DNA of 64,000 bases from Gnetum montanum (Eukaryota; Streptophyta; Gnetopsida; Gnetales; Gnetaceae), in assembly GCA_015680685.1 (NCBI GenBank), contig MNCI01007902.1, positions 107,777-171,776 of the forward strand. Reading direction: 5' to 3'. Both the position numbers and the translations under genes were made by a program. The notes under the pieces are model-generated. The model made no database searches and was not told where the DNA came from. It was given only the letters and a program-made list of their open reading frames with translations. This document shows positions 1-9,769 of this stretch, one piece after another; positions within the stretch are counted from its first letter, which is position 1, and each line of letters starts with the position of its first letter.

Positions 1-257
1 TCTTAAGGAAAAGAAAGTAGTCACAACAAAAATTTAGTGGAGACATTAAGGTGTACATGTGTGCTTCTATGAACACAAAGATTTCATTGACTTATAAAAT
101 AAGATATTAAATATTTTTTTAACTTCTAGTTTTGACAACTCTTGATTAATAAGAAAAGACATTAGATATGTTCAAAATCAAATTACAAGTGAGGAAAGGT
201 AGGTCAAACCCAAAATAGGTTGACTATATGTATAGCCCAAGACATATAGTCAATAGG

Positions 258-368
258 GTATATTAAAAAAAAAATTATAAGAATATGATAATACCTTAAC
301 TTCAACTCAAACCAACAACTTCTCATTAATAATGCAATGAGCTAACTACTTGAGCAACCTATGATTCA
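258..368 (-). mobile_element. tRNA-derived SINE-like fragment
   Basis: On the minus strand this reads like the head of a tRNA. A box-A-like stretch (TTGCTCAAGTAGTTAGCTC) is followed about 35 bases later by a box-B-like TGGTTTGAGTT, and then an AT-rich tail ends in a run of ten T. Many plant SINEs have this order of tRNA head, short body and T-rich end. I see no second copy of this exact type in the window, and target duplications are not obvious. It could also be a decayed tRNA pseudogene. Confidence 0.4.
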
Positions 369-538
369 CTAAAGAGAAATACATATGTCTTTTAATGTAT
401 TATGTTGACTATATGCCTTGGGATATACTTAAGTCATATTGTTTCAAGTTGTGATACTATGCTTCTATATAAAATTTAAAGCATTAAAAATTTTCTTAAT
501 TTACAAAAAAATTTAGGCCAACTTCTAAAGTTACAATG

Positions 539-962
539 TGATAAGTTGTGTTTTTCATTACTCCAATAATGGAGTGGCCATGATATCGAATACACAATAT
601 TGGGTACACGATATTGTGGCCCAAGATGCAATATCATACATTCAATATCGTAGGGTTACTTCCAAGTCTATAAATACAGCACCCAGGCACACAATTGGGA
701 GTAATTTTTTAGCAATCAAGTAGCGAAACTCTTGCAATTTATCCATTTAAAAGTTAGAATATTTTCCAAGTGCCCGCAACAAGAGGTCTAAGTGTAAACA
801 GATCTTTATTCAAGCATTGATGTACCTAAGCACACCATTGTGTTGGCAATAAAGATGATCTCTTTGATCCATTCCTTGTAGCACTTGATATTTTCTTTCT
901 TATGCATTTATATTTCATGCAATTTACATTAATGTTATTTATGTAGTGATTAATTCTAATCA
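539..962 (+). repeat. Truncated 5' LTR of Gypsy-1
   Basis: Positions 539-962 match the first half of the 3' LTR at 7915. The shared features are several GATATC-like palindromes, a TATAAATA box at 669-676, and a region with CTTTATTCAAGCATTGATG and a poly(A)-signal-like AATAAAG. The match stops at about 962, and the last 420 or so LTR bases are absent. The TATA box sits about 130 bases into the LTR, so U3 is short. Confidence 0.9.
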
Positions 963-989
963 TAAGCGTTCACGTGCAATCTAGTTGAA

Positions 990-1101
990 ATTATTGGCAA
1001 AAGAAGAATTTATTTCCAAGGATACTTATAAAGGATATTGTAAACACTTGTGAAAATAATTGGCAAAAGATGAAATTATTTCCAAGGATACTTATAAAGG
1101 A
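990..1101 (+). repeat. Direct duplication at the deletion junction
   Basis: Two copies of a 45-base segment (core ATTTCCAAGGATACTTATAA) lie 66 bases apart, at about 990-1035 and 1056-1101. They sit where the 5' LTR breaks off and the truncated gag begins. A short duplication at a deletion edge is typical of error-prone end joining. Confidence 0.75.
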
Positions 1102-1156
1102 AGCAGAAAGTTAGTATCAATTTTTGGAACTAGAATCAATCAAGCAGTGGAGTATA

Positions 1157-2614
1157 ATGTTGGAACTATTCAATGACAAATATCAAACGTACTCCTGAGT
1201 ATCCAATCTAAGAAAATAAATTTAAGGGTGGAAATAAGGGAATTAGGAGCCCTTGGATGCTGCTATTGGCCAATACTACTCTTTGTTACATAGGTGTCTT
1301 AACCATGGATACTCTCAACTTGATCATCTTTGCCATATCATAGATAGGTTGTGGTCTGAAACTAGGAAACCCCTTAGCATCTATGCCCAAGGGAGATTGA
1401 TAGAGCTAAGTGCCCATTAGATCCAAAAACTAATTGATTAGGTAGCTAAGGAGGAGGGAGATTTGACAAAATGTGAAAGTGTAGAGGAATATAATAGGGA
1501 CCCTTCTATTTGGAAAAAGGGGGTTTGATTTTGTGACAGTGAGGATGAATTCTCTAGACATGAGGTGGTAAATCAAAAAACCTTGCCATTCCAAAAATTG
1601 CAATTAGAAATCATGGCCAAGGTTGGTCAGTTATGGAACTCCATGGACAATAGGTTTCAAGTTATTCTAAAAATTGCTCAAGAGTCCAAGGAGCAAAACA
1701 ATGAGTGAGAGTGTTGGAGAAGTAAGGAAGCTGAACGCACCATATCTAAGGATAAAGGTAAAATGGCTACAATAGTGATGGCTATGGATAGTGATTTAGA
1801 TGATGATGGTGGGTGTGATGTTTGCTACTATGAAAATCCTAAGGGATGTTGTCCAATTGTATCACACTTGTAGGAATCTAGGATATATGCCTTACATCCA
1901 CAACTTGCACAAAGGAAAATGCCCAAAAGATTGCCTTATCCACAAGGTAGTTCTCAACAATTCCACCAACCACAGTAATACTATCCAAGTGAAACTCCTC
2001 CACAATCCTATGAATTATACCAATAGTTATAGCAACCACAATCATGGGCATTGTCACCTCCAAGACAACAATACCCTTACCAGCAACCAGATCCCTACAG
2101 TTACTATGTTTAGCAACCTTCATCTCCAAGGGACTCTTTTGGTCATATTGCTACTTACCAATCTCACCACTACCCTCCTAAAACATACTAATTGCCCTAT
2201 CCATGGAGGGATGCCACTTACTACCCTCATGTACCTCATGTGCTTGCACCTACTCCTCCACCTCCTCCACAACTACCACTTGCTCTGTCCATGCAAGATG
2301 AATTACCTACACAACCGTAGCAAAGAAATGCTATGAGGGTAGTTAACTTGCAATCGGTTAATACATCTAGTGGGCCAGAATCACAAACAAAGAAAAGACC
2401 CTTCTTTTGACCTCACAGTTCACCAAATCCCTTAAACACATCAGTGGCTGGTAATCCTACTCCTCCACCTTCCTCTGTTTCCTCTTTATCTGAGTTCCCT
2501 TCCAACCAAAATCCCTCTCAAATCCATACTATAACAATGACACATGTTGTATCTAATTGGATTTGAGCTAGTAACCTATCCAAAAAATTAGCTAATCCCG
2601 AGAGTTCCCTAGTT
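1157..2614 (+). pseudogene. gag of Gypsy-1, 5'-truncated, with stops
   Basis: This is the capsid/nucleocapsid-region relic. One reading frame, shared with the protease and RT downstream, gives MLELFNDKYQTYS at its start. About 30 codons later it gives EPLDAAIGQYYSLLHRCL and HIIDRLWSETRKPLSIYA. The gag of the minus-strand relative at 50.6 kb has matching segments (MIELFNERYQTYA, EPLDMALERC, YHIIDGLHNETRE). That shows a conserved gag core and that the N-terminal 150 or so residues are missing here. The C-terminal third is Pro/Gln-rich. The stops are almost all TAG, TAA or TGA in place of a Gln or Arg codon. Confidence 0.75.
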
Positions 2615-3100
2615 TACTTGAAAATTGCTAGGAATGAACCTTGTAAGGCTCTTCTTGACTCTGGTTTTTCTATTAATTTGATCTCACATGAGATGTATAC
2701 AATGTCAAACCTTCCTCCTTTTAAAAAGAGCAACATCCGACTAGAATTGGTGGACCAATCCATCACTATTCCATTGGGACTAGTTGAAGACATCATCATC
2801 ACCATTTTTGGGTGGTCATATCCCACTAATTTCCTAGTAATCAAAGTGGAGAACTACAAGTGGGACTTTCCAATCATTATGAGAAGGGCATGGTTAAGTA
2901 CTATTGATACCAAAATGGGCATTAGAGATCTTTTTGTAGAGATATCAAAAGAAAATGAATTTGGAAAGATCGAGAAGAAGAGAGTTCCATGTATCACGTA
3001 TAGTGATTCAGGGTGCCATTGTGTGCAAAAGTTATGGTCAACAAAGCTAACATCTATCTCTGCATGCAAGCAATGTGCACTAGAAGTTGATATCTAGAGA
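2615..3100 (+). pseudogene. Retroviral-type aspartic protease of Gypsy-1
   Basis: The polyprotein-processing protease would act inside the virus-like particle. The active-site region reads ALLDSGFSINLIS (consensus DSG/DLGSS), followed by ELVDQSITIPLGLVEDI and a C-terminal PIIMRRAWLSTIDTKMG, which corresponds to the family's IILGRPFLAT. This stretch is open for about 160 codons, and its DSG triad looks intact. The IMRR for ILGR change and the stop at 3095-3097 show decay. It is in frame with gag upstream and RT downstream. Confidence 0.85.
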
Positions 3101-3329
3101 TATTTATACGTAGCAGCCACAAAACAAGAGGGCACCCAATGGATGATAGCTAATACTAGCAGTAATACATTATGCATGGAACCAACTAAGGGCCTAATGT
3201 ACGAGTACGTTGCAAGTATGGATGAACTTGAGTAAGTTCACCACTAGCTCTTTGAAGGTGCAAATGATGATGTCAATTGGAATGAGCTGGAAATTCCTGA
3301 CAATTTTAAATAAGAGCCCCTTGAATTGA

Positions 3330-4500
3330 AGATGCTACCGATTGNGATTAGTCTACTCATGATCATACCAAAGAAATGAGGTAAATGATGGGTGTGCATT
3401 GATTTCCGGCTACTTAACATGGAAAATTTTAAGGATCATTTTCCATTGCCTTTCATTGACCAAGTGTTGGACACCATTTCAGGGCATAGCTATTATAGCT
3501 TTCTTGATGGTTATAGTGGTTATAAAAAAATTTGAATTGCACCCAAGGACTAGGCAAAGACAACTTTCACAAGTTCTTGGGGGACTTTTGCTTACTGTTA
3601 AATGCCATTTGGTCTATGTAATGCCCTAGCAACATTTCAACGATTAGTTCTCTGCATTTTCCAACAATAGATCGATAGTGGGGTAGAAATTGTTATGGAT
3701 GATTTTTCTACCTACAGTGCTATGTTCAAGTAAGCCTTGGACCATCTTGAGCAAGTGTTGAAAAGATGTGTCGAAAAAAACCTCCAACTCAATTTGCAAA
3801 AGAGCCATCTTATGGTCTAGGAAGGCATAGTCTTGGGGCATTGCATTTCAAATGAAGGAATCAAGATGGACCCTGAAAAAATGAGGGTCATCCAAGGAAT
3901 AACCTGTCAACCCAAAATATTCAAAGAAGTTTGATTATTCCTTGGTCATATTGGCTACTACTATTGATTCATCAAGAATTTTTCCAAAGTTTCCAAGCTA
4001 TTGGTAGAATTGAAAAAGAAGGATGCATCATTCATTTGGAACCCTACATGTAAATTAGCATTTCAATAGTTGAAGTAAAAGCTTGTTGAAACTCCCATTC
4101 TTCAAGCACCAAATTGGTCTAGACTATTTCATGTGATGACTGATACATCAAATTATGGTTTGAAGGTAGTGCTTACGTAGATGGATGATCAAAAACATCT
4201 ATATTACATTCACTGAGCAAGTCGAAGCATCACAAGTGCACAACTAAACTACACCACCATAGAAAAGGAGCTGATGACAATGGTGTTCACCTTAGAGAAG
4301 TTTAGGCACTATGTGCTCGGCTACAAAGTGTTTGTGCACATAGATCATAATGCCATCAGATTTTTAATGAACAAACCAATGGTGAGCCCTCATGTCATAT
4401 GGTGGCTCGTGATTTTGTAGGAATTTGATCTCACAATGGTAGATCGTAAAGGTGTGAAGAATGTGGTCATAGATCACTTATCATAACTAAGATGGGATGA
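3330..4500 (+). pseudogene. Reverse transcriptase and RNase H of Gypsy-1
   Basis: The RT blocks appear in order in one frame with scattered stops: DHFPLPFIDQVLD, YYSFLDGYSGY, MPFGLCNALATFQRL, the catalytic MDDFS near 3694-3708, and FLGHIGYY. RNase H follows, with HVMTDTSNYGLKVVL, TTIEKELMTMVFTLEKF and VFVHIDHNAIRFL. MDDFS in place of the usual YVDD/YIDD is characteristic of Athila-type elements. Stops, mostly at Gln codons, inactivate it. There is one ambiguous base at 3345. Confidence 0.88.
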
Positions 4501-4774
4501 CAAGGAGAAAGAGAGCCCTTTATTTAAACAATTCCTTGACAAATCTCTCCTTGTAGGTGCTATTAATGCACAAATGGCTGATGAACCAAAATGGTAGAAC
4601 ACCATCTTCACTTATCTACTCAAGCAAGAGTTGCTATAAGGGCTGGACACTAGAAAGAAACAATAATTTTTTCATTGGGTCAAATATTTCATGGAGATTA
4701 ATGAAAACATTTATAAGGTTTGTCCCAATGGCTTGGTACATTAGTGTGTCCTTGATACGGATCAACTGTGCATT

Positions 4775-5892
4775 CTTTAGAATGCTCATGAAGGTCCTTG
4801 TGGGGGCCATTATGCTGGGAGACACATGGTCATAAAAATCCTCATAGTAAGGTATTATTGGCCAACAATCTTTAGGGATGCACATTAATTCATCCATGCT
4901 TGTGATCACTACCAGAGGGATGATGGAATGATAGCTCAAATGGTGGAACCACAACAAGGATACAACCTCTCGAACCATTCGACATTTCGGGCATTAACTT
5001 TATGGGTCCCATTACACGTTTATCAAATGGAAAGGCATATATAATAGTTGCAGTTGAATATTGTATCAAGTGGACAGAAGCAGCAACCTTCACCGACTGT
5101 ACATCCCCCACTGCTGCTCGGTTTGTACAACAAAACATTATGAATAGGTTTTTTGTACCTTGTGAATTAATTTCTGATAATGGAACTCATTTTAAAAGTG
5201 CCACTTTCCAGAAGCTAATGCAATGCTTGGGGGTTGAATATAAATTCACAACACCATATCACCCCCAAGCCAATGGTCAAGCTAAAGTTATTAATCGGGA
5301 GATTACAAAAATATTAATTTATACCATTAGCAAATACTGAAGGGAATAGAGCACTAAATTAAATGATACGATTTGGGCCTATCACTTCACATGGAAACTT
5401 CTCATAGGTTATTCTCCCTATGAGCTTGTGTATAGAAAACTACCAACATTGCCCATCCAATTCGAGTTCTGTACACTCTCTACAGTCTGTGACCTTGACC
5501 TAAATCTAAGTCTAGCACAGAAAGAATGATTAATGAGTCTTAACTTGCTAGATGAAAATTGGTTAATGACCCTATCATTCAATAAAATGCATAAGGCATT
5601 CAACAAGAAATGCCATGACCTCAAAATAAGAAATTTCAAGTTTCAACCAAGACACAAGGTTCTCCATTGGAATCCTACACATGTATCCCAACGGACCAAA
5701 TTTCAAACATTGTGGAAAGGACCTTACATCATTTATGAGACTTTTTCATCTAGGGCCATGATCATCTATAAACCTAATTCCCCAAATAAGAAAAAATTAG
5801 TCAACATTCAACAAATAAATCCTTTTCATGAGCCCAAGCCAACCAACTCAACAAACACCTCACCAGATGGACAACCACACTCAATCTTTTGA
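4775..5892 (+). pseudogene. Integrase of Gypsy-1 (zinc-binding, core and C-terminal parts)
   Basis: The integrase inserts the cDNA into host DNA. The N-terminal H2C2 zinc region (HEGPCGGHYAG ... HACDHY) is in the RT frame. A +1 or -1 shift occurs near 4940. The catalytic core continues in the next frame: INFMGPITRL, YCIKWTEAATF, LISDNGTHFKS and TPYHPQANGQAKVINREI. This shows the two Asp and the Glu of the DDE triad region. After a stop near 5338, the C-terminal domain runs from 5533 to 5892 (WKGPYIIYETF, QQINPFHEPK). I see no chromodomain, which suits Athila. Confidence 0.88.
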
Positions 5893-7903
5893 ATCTCTCC
5901 CTTCCAACTTAGTCATGGGGAAGATGGCCACCCATACTAACACCTTAGGTGGATCCTTAATTTTTGACCTTTTTTTTTACACATTTTTGGTTTTACAACT
6001 TTTTGTCTTCATCTTCTTTGTTTTACATTTTTGTTTTACATATTTGTATTTTTAAGGTCATTGATTTTCCCTTAGTTTTTTCTTTATACCATTTTTAATA
6101 TATTCAATATTTATTTTCTACTCTTTTACTTTCTTTATGATTATGTTTTCTTATGTTTGATATGTTTCTCTACTTTTTTTGCTAATAATGTGGTAGGTAC
6201 AATGCTAATGTACTATTGAATAGTGGTATGCTTCATTTGTAATTTGATTGTTGATGTCTGGTTTCTAACTTTGAATGTCATTATTGATGATTGGGACATG
6301 GTTTCTTTTCATGTGATAGGCAATGAGCCCACATCATCCACCCATCCACATACTCTATGGTTTTCCTTGTTTTGGAAGCATGCAGTCTCTTCTTCATTAA
6401 TGCAACTTTAATAAATTGGTGACTTGTGTAGTTTCTAGAATCAAGAATGAATCAAAGGTTTGAATAGGGTGTGGCTTCAAATGGATGCAGTATTCTTTGT
6501 GCTTTTCTATTTTCCTATGTGCAGGGATGTTCTCGTAAGCTTCTCACTATTTTTTCTCATTTCATAATAGGAAGTCAAATAAATCCTTGCATGGTGTGGT
6601 TCTCATCATAAAAAAAAAAAGAAGAAGAGAAGATGAGGATTCAAAGCACACCCCTTGGACAAAATAAATGCAAGAAATGCATGGGTCTTTGCATGGTATG
6701 GTTCCCATTCAAAAAACCATGGGAATTCAAAGCACACCCCTTAGACCAAATAAAAGGACTACAAGCACTGGTTATGAGACTTGTCTTGTCTCCTCCAACT
6801 AAGGCCCTTTCTCACTTCCTACCTTCACTCCAATTTGGAATGGTGGTTGTTTTGTGGGAGCATTCTTGTGTCTCAGGGGATGGAGTTGCCTTAGAATGTC
6901 AATGTGAAGTCACTAAAAGTGGTTGGATTTGATTCGGATTGAGAAAGGATCCTACTTAGTCAATTAATCATAAACTCCACAAGGGACTGTATGTGACCAT
7001 AATTAGGAACTCCATTCCACTCTCTCTGTCATCCACCTATGCTTTTCATGCCTCACCTCACTGTCGGTTTCATGTTTTGATTCAATGTTTTGGTTTGATG
7101 TGTCAGGTTTCTCAGTTAGTTACTTTTGGGTTTTTGTGCTTAACTTTTTGTAACAATTAATCATCCATGGTGCCCATGAACTCCTTGGTTTGAAGTTATG
7201 CAAGGGCATAAAAGGCCTATGCCTACTTTGGGGAGGACCCACTTGCATGTTTTTTGATTTGGTTAAGTTAAGTTCTTTACCCTTAGACATTGTTATAATC
7301 AAATTCTTTTTATTTGCCCCATCCATGTCATACAATTGTATGCACCTTCACAATTATTTGTAATGAACTCCTTTTTATTGTTGTGAATATCTTCTTTCTA
7401 GTACTCCTTGTGTTAAGCTTTTTCTGAATTATATGGACCGCTTCTCTTATTTAACCCATTCACCAGCCTTTCCACTAATAACATCAAGCAACCAATTTAT
7501 CACAATCACAACCTGGCTAGATAAAATCACCAACGAGACAAGGTACTAAGCCATTATCTATTGCACTATATATACTAATCCTTGGTTTTGTTATGATTGC
7601 AGTGGGAAGTGTGGACTGGAAGCAGAACTATCATCACCAAGGAGGATGCAACCATATCACTTGCGAGAGATTATTCTATTGCCAAGAGGGGTTGGATGTC
7701 CTTTGGATCCATTGGTGTTGTTTCCTATTATCATGAACACCAATTTTGTATACAATTGTAATATTGTATGCTTGGGCACTTTTGTATTTGTCTATTTTCT
7801 CTATGTCACTCTTCATGTTAGTCAAATAACTCCACACCCCCTAATATATTTTGTAAAGGACTTGTTCCTCTTCTTTTGTACTCAAGGATGAGTTTTCATT
7901 CAG
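5893..7903 (+). other. Noncoding 3' region of Gypsy-1
   Basis: Two kilobases lie between the integrase and the polypurine tract. Athila elements often have an envelope-like frame here. I find only short frames, one of them strongly hydrophobic near 5950-6055, and none resembles a known family. The region is T-rich and contains the duplicated segment listed separately. Confidence 0.6.
6585..6757 (+). repeat. Two-copy tandem repeat in the Gypsy-1 3' region
   Basis: Two imperfect copies of about 90 bases each contain TTGCATGGT..GGTTC, an A-rich stretch, ATTCAAAGCACACCCCTT and then a GACAAAATAAA-like end. Tandem repeats in the 3' untranslated part of plant gypsy elements are well known. Confidence 0.65.
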
Positions 7904-7914
7904 TTGTGGGGGTA
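7904..7914 (+). promoter_or_regulatory. Polypurine tract of Gypsy-1
   Basis: TTGTGGGGGTA lies directly before the 3' LTR start TGATAA. It would prime plus-strand DNA synthesis. The related minus-strand element at 47.65 kb has the matching ATGGGGGTA in the same place. Confidence 0.8.
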
Positions 7915-8757
7915 TGATAAATCGTGTTTTTCATTACTCTGATATCGAGGTGGTTGCAATAGAGAGTACATGATATCAGGTACGCGATATCACAATCCAA
8001 GATGTGATATTGTACATTAGATATCGTAGGGTTACTTCTAGGTCTATAAATACAGTGCCCAGGTGCAAAATTGGAAGTAAATTTTTAGCGGTCAAGTAGT
8101 GAAACTCTTGTAGTTTGTCCATTTGAAAGTTAGAATCTTTTTCAAGTGCCTGTAGTAGGTCTAAGTGTGAACGGATCTTTATTCAAGCATTGATGTACCT
8201 GAGCACACCATTGTGTTGACAATAAAGATGAGCTCTTTGATCCATTCCTTGTAGCACTTGAGATTTTCTTTCATATGCATTTATATTTCATGCAATTTAC
8301 ATTAATGTTATTTATGTAGTAATTAATTTTGATTAATCAAGCAACTTATTAAGATACACAAGCACAACCCCTTCGAGCATATGTGTGACACTTGGTAGCT
8401 CAGAAATAATTAGCGTTTGATAGCCCAGCAGTGTTTTCACAAAGTTCAAGATGTTTCTATTAGAATTTAGTTTCCTTACCAATTAATCACTTTTACTTTT
8501 AATCACTCTTACTTTTATTCTTGTTCTAGGTGAGTAATTCCATAAAAACACAAAACAATAAAAATCATATGTCTCAGTCACACTAAACCATACAATTGCA
8601 TTTCACAACTAGGACTGGGAAGACAATGAATAAACAACATGTACACACTACTTAGCTCTAGTGTACTTAGTAACTATAGTATGCAAAATTTGATTGGATT
8701 GCACATGAACACTTGTGATTTGTATGGTTGGGCGTAGGGGTACCTTGCTGCTCATCA
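7915..8757 (+). repeat. 3' LTR of Gypsy-1
   Basis: A complete LTR of 843 bp runs from TGATAA to CTCATCA. It has four or five GATATC-type palindromes in the first 120 bases, TATAAATA at 8045-8052, and the same R/U5 text as the 5' copy. It is related along its length to the minus-strand LTR at 53239-54107. Confidence 0.9.
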
Positions 8758-8762
8758 CGATG

Positions 8763-9055
8763 GATTCTAACCATACATTTATGAGATAAAGTTCTTGATT
8801 AGTAAAATAAGATACCATATAATTTTAAAAAACATGATAAATCAATTAATTATATATATCATTAGAAAGGTTCATACAAAATTCAATAATATGTTTAATC
8901 AACATTAAAAAAAACATCTTTTTTCCTTGGAGCATATTTTCTCCTCTACATGTATTCAAGGAGATATAAATTATGTAACTTTTGTCTTAAATTATTTTGT
9001 GGAATGCTAGCTTTTATTTTTTTCCCATGTGCTTTCAATAGTATTTGTATGAACA
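8763..9055. other. AT-rich sequence, nothing recognised
   Basis: This segment lies between Gypsy-1 and the transposase relic. I see no gene, terminal repeat or motif. Confidence 0.4.
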
Positions 9056-9059
9056 CATG

Positions 9060-9767
9060 TTACTAGGTCTTTAAAATGCAACAAGTGATTTATGATCCAA
9101 TGATCAAACTAAAATTGATGAAGCCATTTTGAATCAAAAGCCTTTTACATATCACTACAAATGATAAATATTGGCTTAATGCATTCATAAATATAATTTA
9201 TTAATGTTTCATTACACCTATTCGGAACAGCAACAAGAAACATATTGTTTGAGTCACGTTTTAATTCCCCCAAATACCTAGTGATCTACTACATGTCTGC
9301 CTCTGTTATATTTCCTTCTCCAAAACTTGGACTCATCTATTTCTACTATTTTTGCTAGACCCCCAATTTGTTGTGGATTTTTTAATAAAATATCTGTACA
9401 TGCATTTTTACAATAATTAAAAAATTTACAATAATGTATTTTGAGACTTGGTTTTGAACTTCTACGTAGTCATTGGAGCATTTCTAACTTTAGTTGTACA
9501 TAATCATAAGTATTTTCTTTAATTCTAATTTTGATTTCATGAACCATATCCCAAAATGCATGTTTTTTATTTTATCACATCAAAGCTATACAAATCTATA
9601 TCCTTCTTTCTTTAAAGAATCCTTTTGTTTTTTCAATAATATGTTATAGTTTGAACATACTTTTTCTCTGTACAAAATGCCTAACTCTTAATAGAAATCA
9701 ATAGAATCTTCTAATTTTAAAATGTTTTGAAGTAATTGTTCCCTAGTCATAGATGAAAGATCTTGAA
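9060..9767 (-). pseudogene. Merlin/ISXO2-like DDE transposase relic
   Basis: Read on the minus strand, this follows the layout of IS1595/ISXO2-type transposases, the family to which eukaryotic Merlin transposons belong. The N-terminal part is open apart from a few stops from about 9757 (MTREQLLQNILKLED, then ELGILYREKVC and a second Cys). It resembles the zinc-ribbon region, and is followed by GIWFMKSKLELKKILMIMY. After a frameshift near 9380 comes the catalytic start GGLAKIVEIDESKFWRRKYN with RGRHVV and VFGGIK (first Asp in IDES, about 9331-9339). After a further shift come FLVAVPNRCNETLI, a second Asp in ICSDM (about 9150) and INHLLHF (about 9090). Stops and at least two frameshifts make it inactive. 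I could not find terminal repeats. Confidence 0.75.
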
Positions 9768-9769
9768 AT

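Larger units (their letters stand above)
539..8757 (+). mobile_element. Athila-like Ty3/gypsy retrotransposon, decayed (Gypsy-1)
   Basis: This is an LTR retrotransposon with the order gag, protease, reverse transcriptase, RNase H, integrase, as in Ty3/gypsy. The outer ends are TGATAA...CTCATCA. The flanking 5-mers are CAATG (534-538) and CGATG (8758-8762), a target duplication that differs by one transition. The 3' LTR is complete at about 843 bp, but the 5' LTR keeps only its first 420 bases. The missing part includes the primer binding site and the start of gag. The MDDFS reverse transcriptase motif, and the tRNA-Asp-type primer site in its two relatives on the minus strand, point to the Athila lineage. 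It is coding-dead, with many in-frame stops. No envelope-like frame is visible. Confidence 0.9.

Noticed and set aside
1800-2336. A 178-codon plus-strand frame rich in His, Leu, Asn and Thr
   Set aside because: It is out of frame with the gag-protease-RT frame of Gypsy-1. The true frame there is the Pro/Gln-rich gag tail.
3399-3629. Open frames over the Gypsy-1 reverse transcriptase
   Set aside because: They are shadows. The RT motifs lie in a different frame that is interrupted by stops.
5893-7903. An envelope-like gene in the Athila-type position
   Set aside because: Only one short hydrophobic stretch near 6000 and unrelated short frames are present; no signal peptide or long frame.
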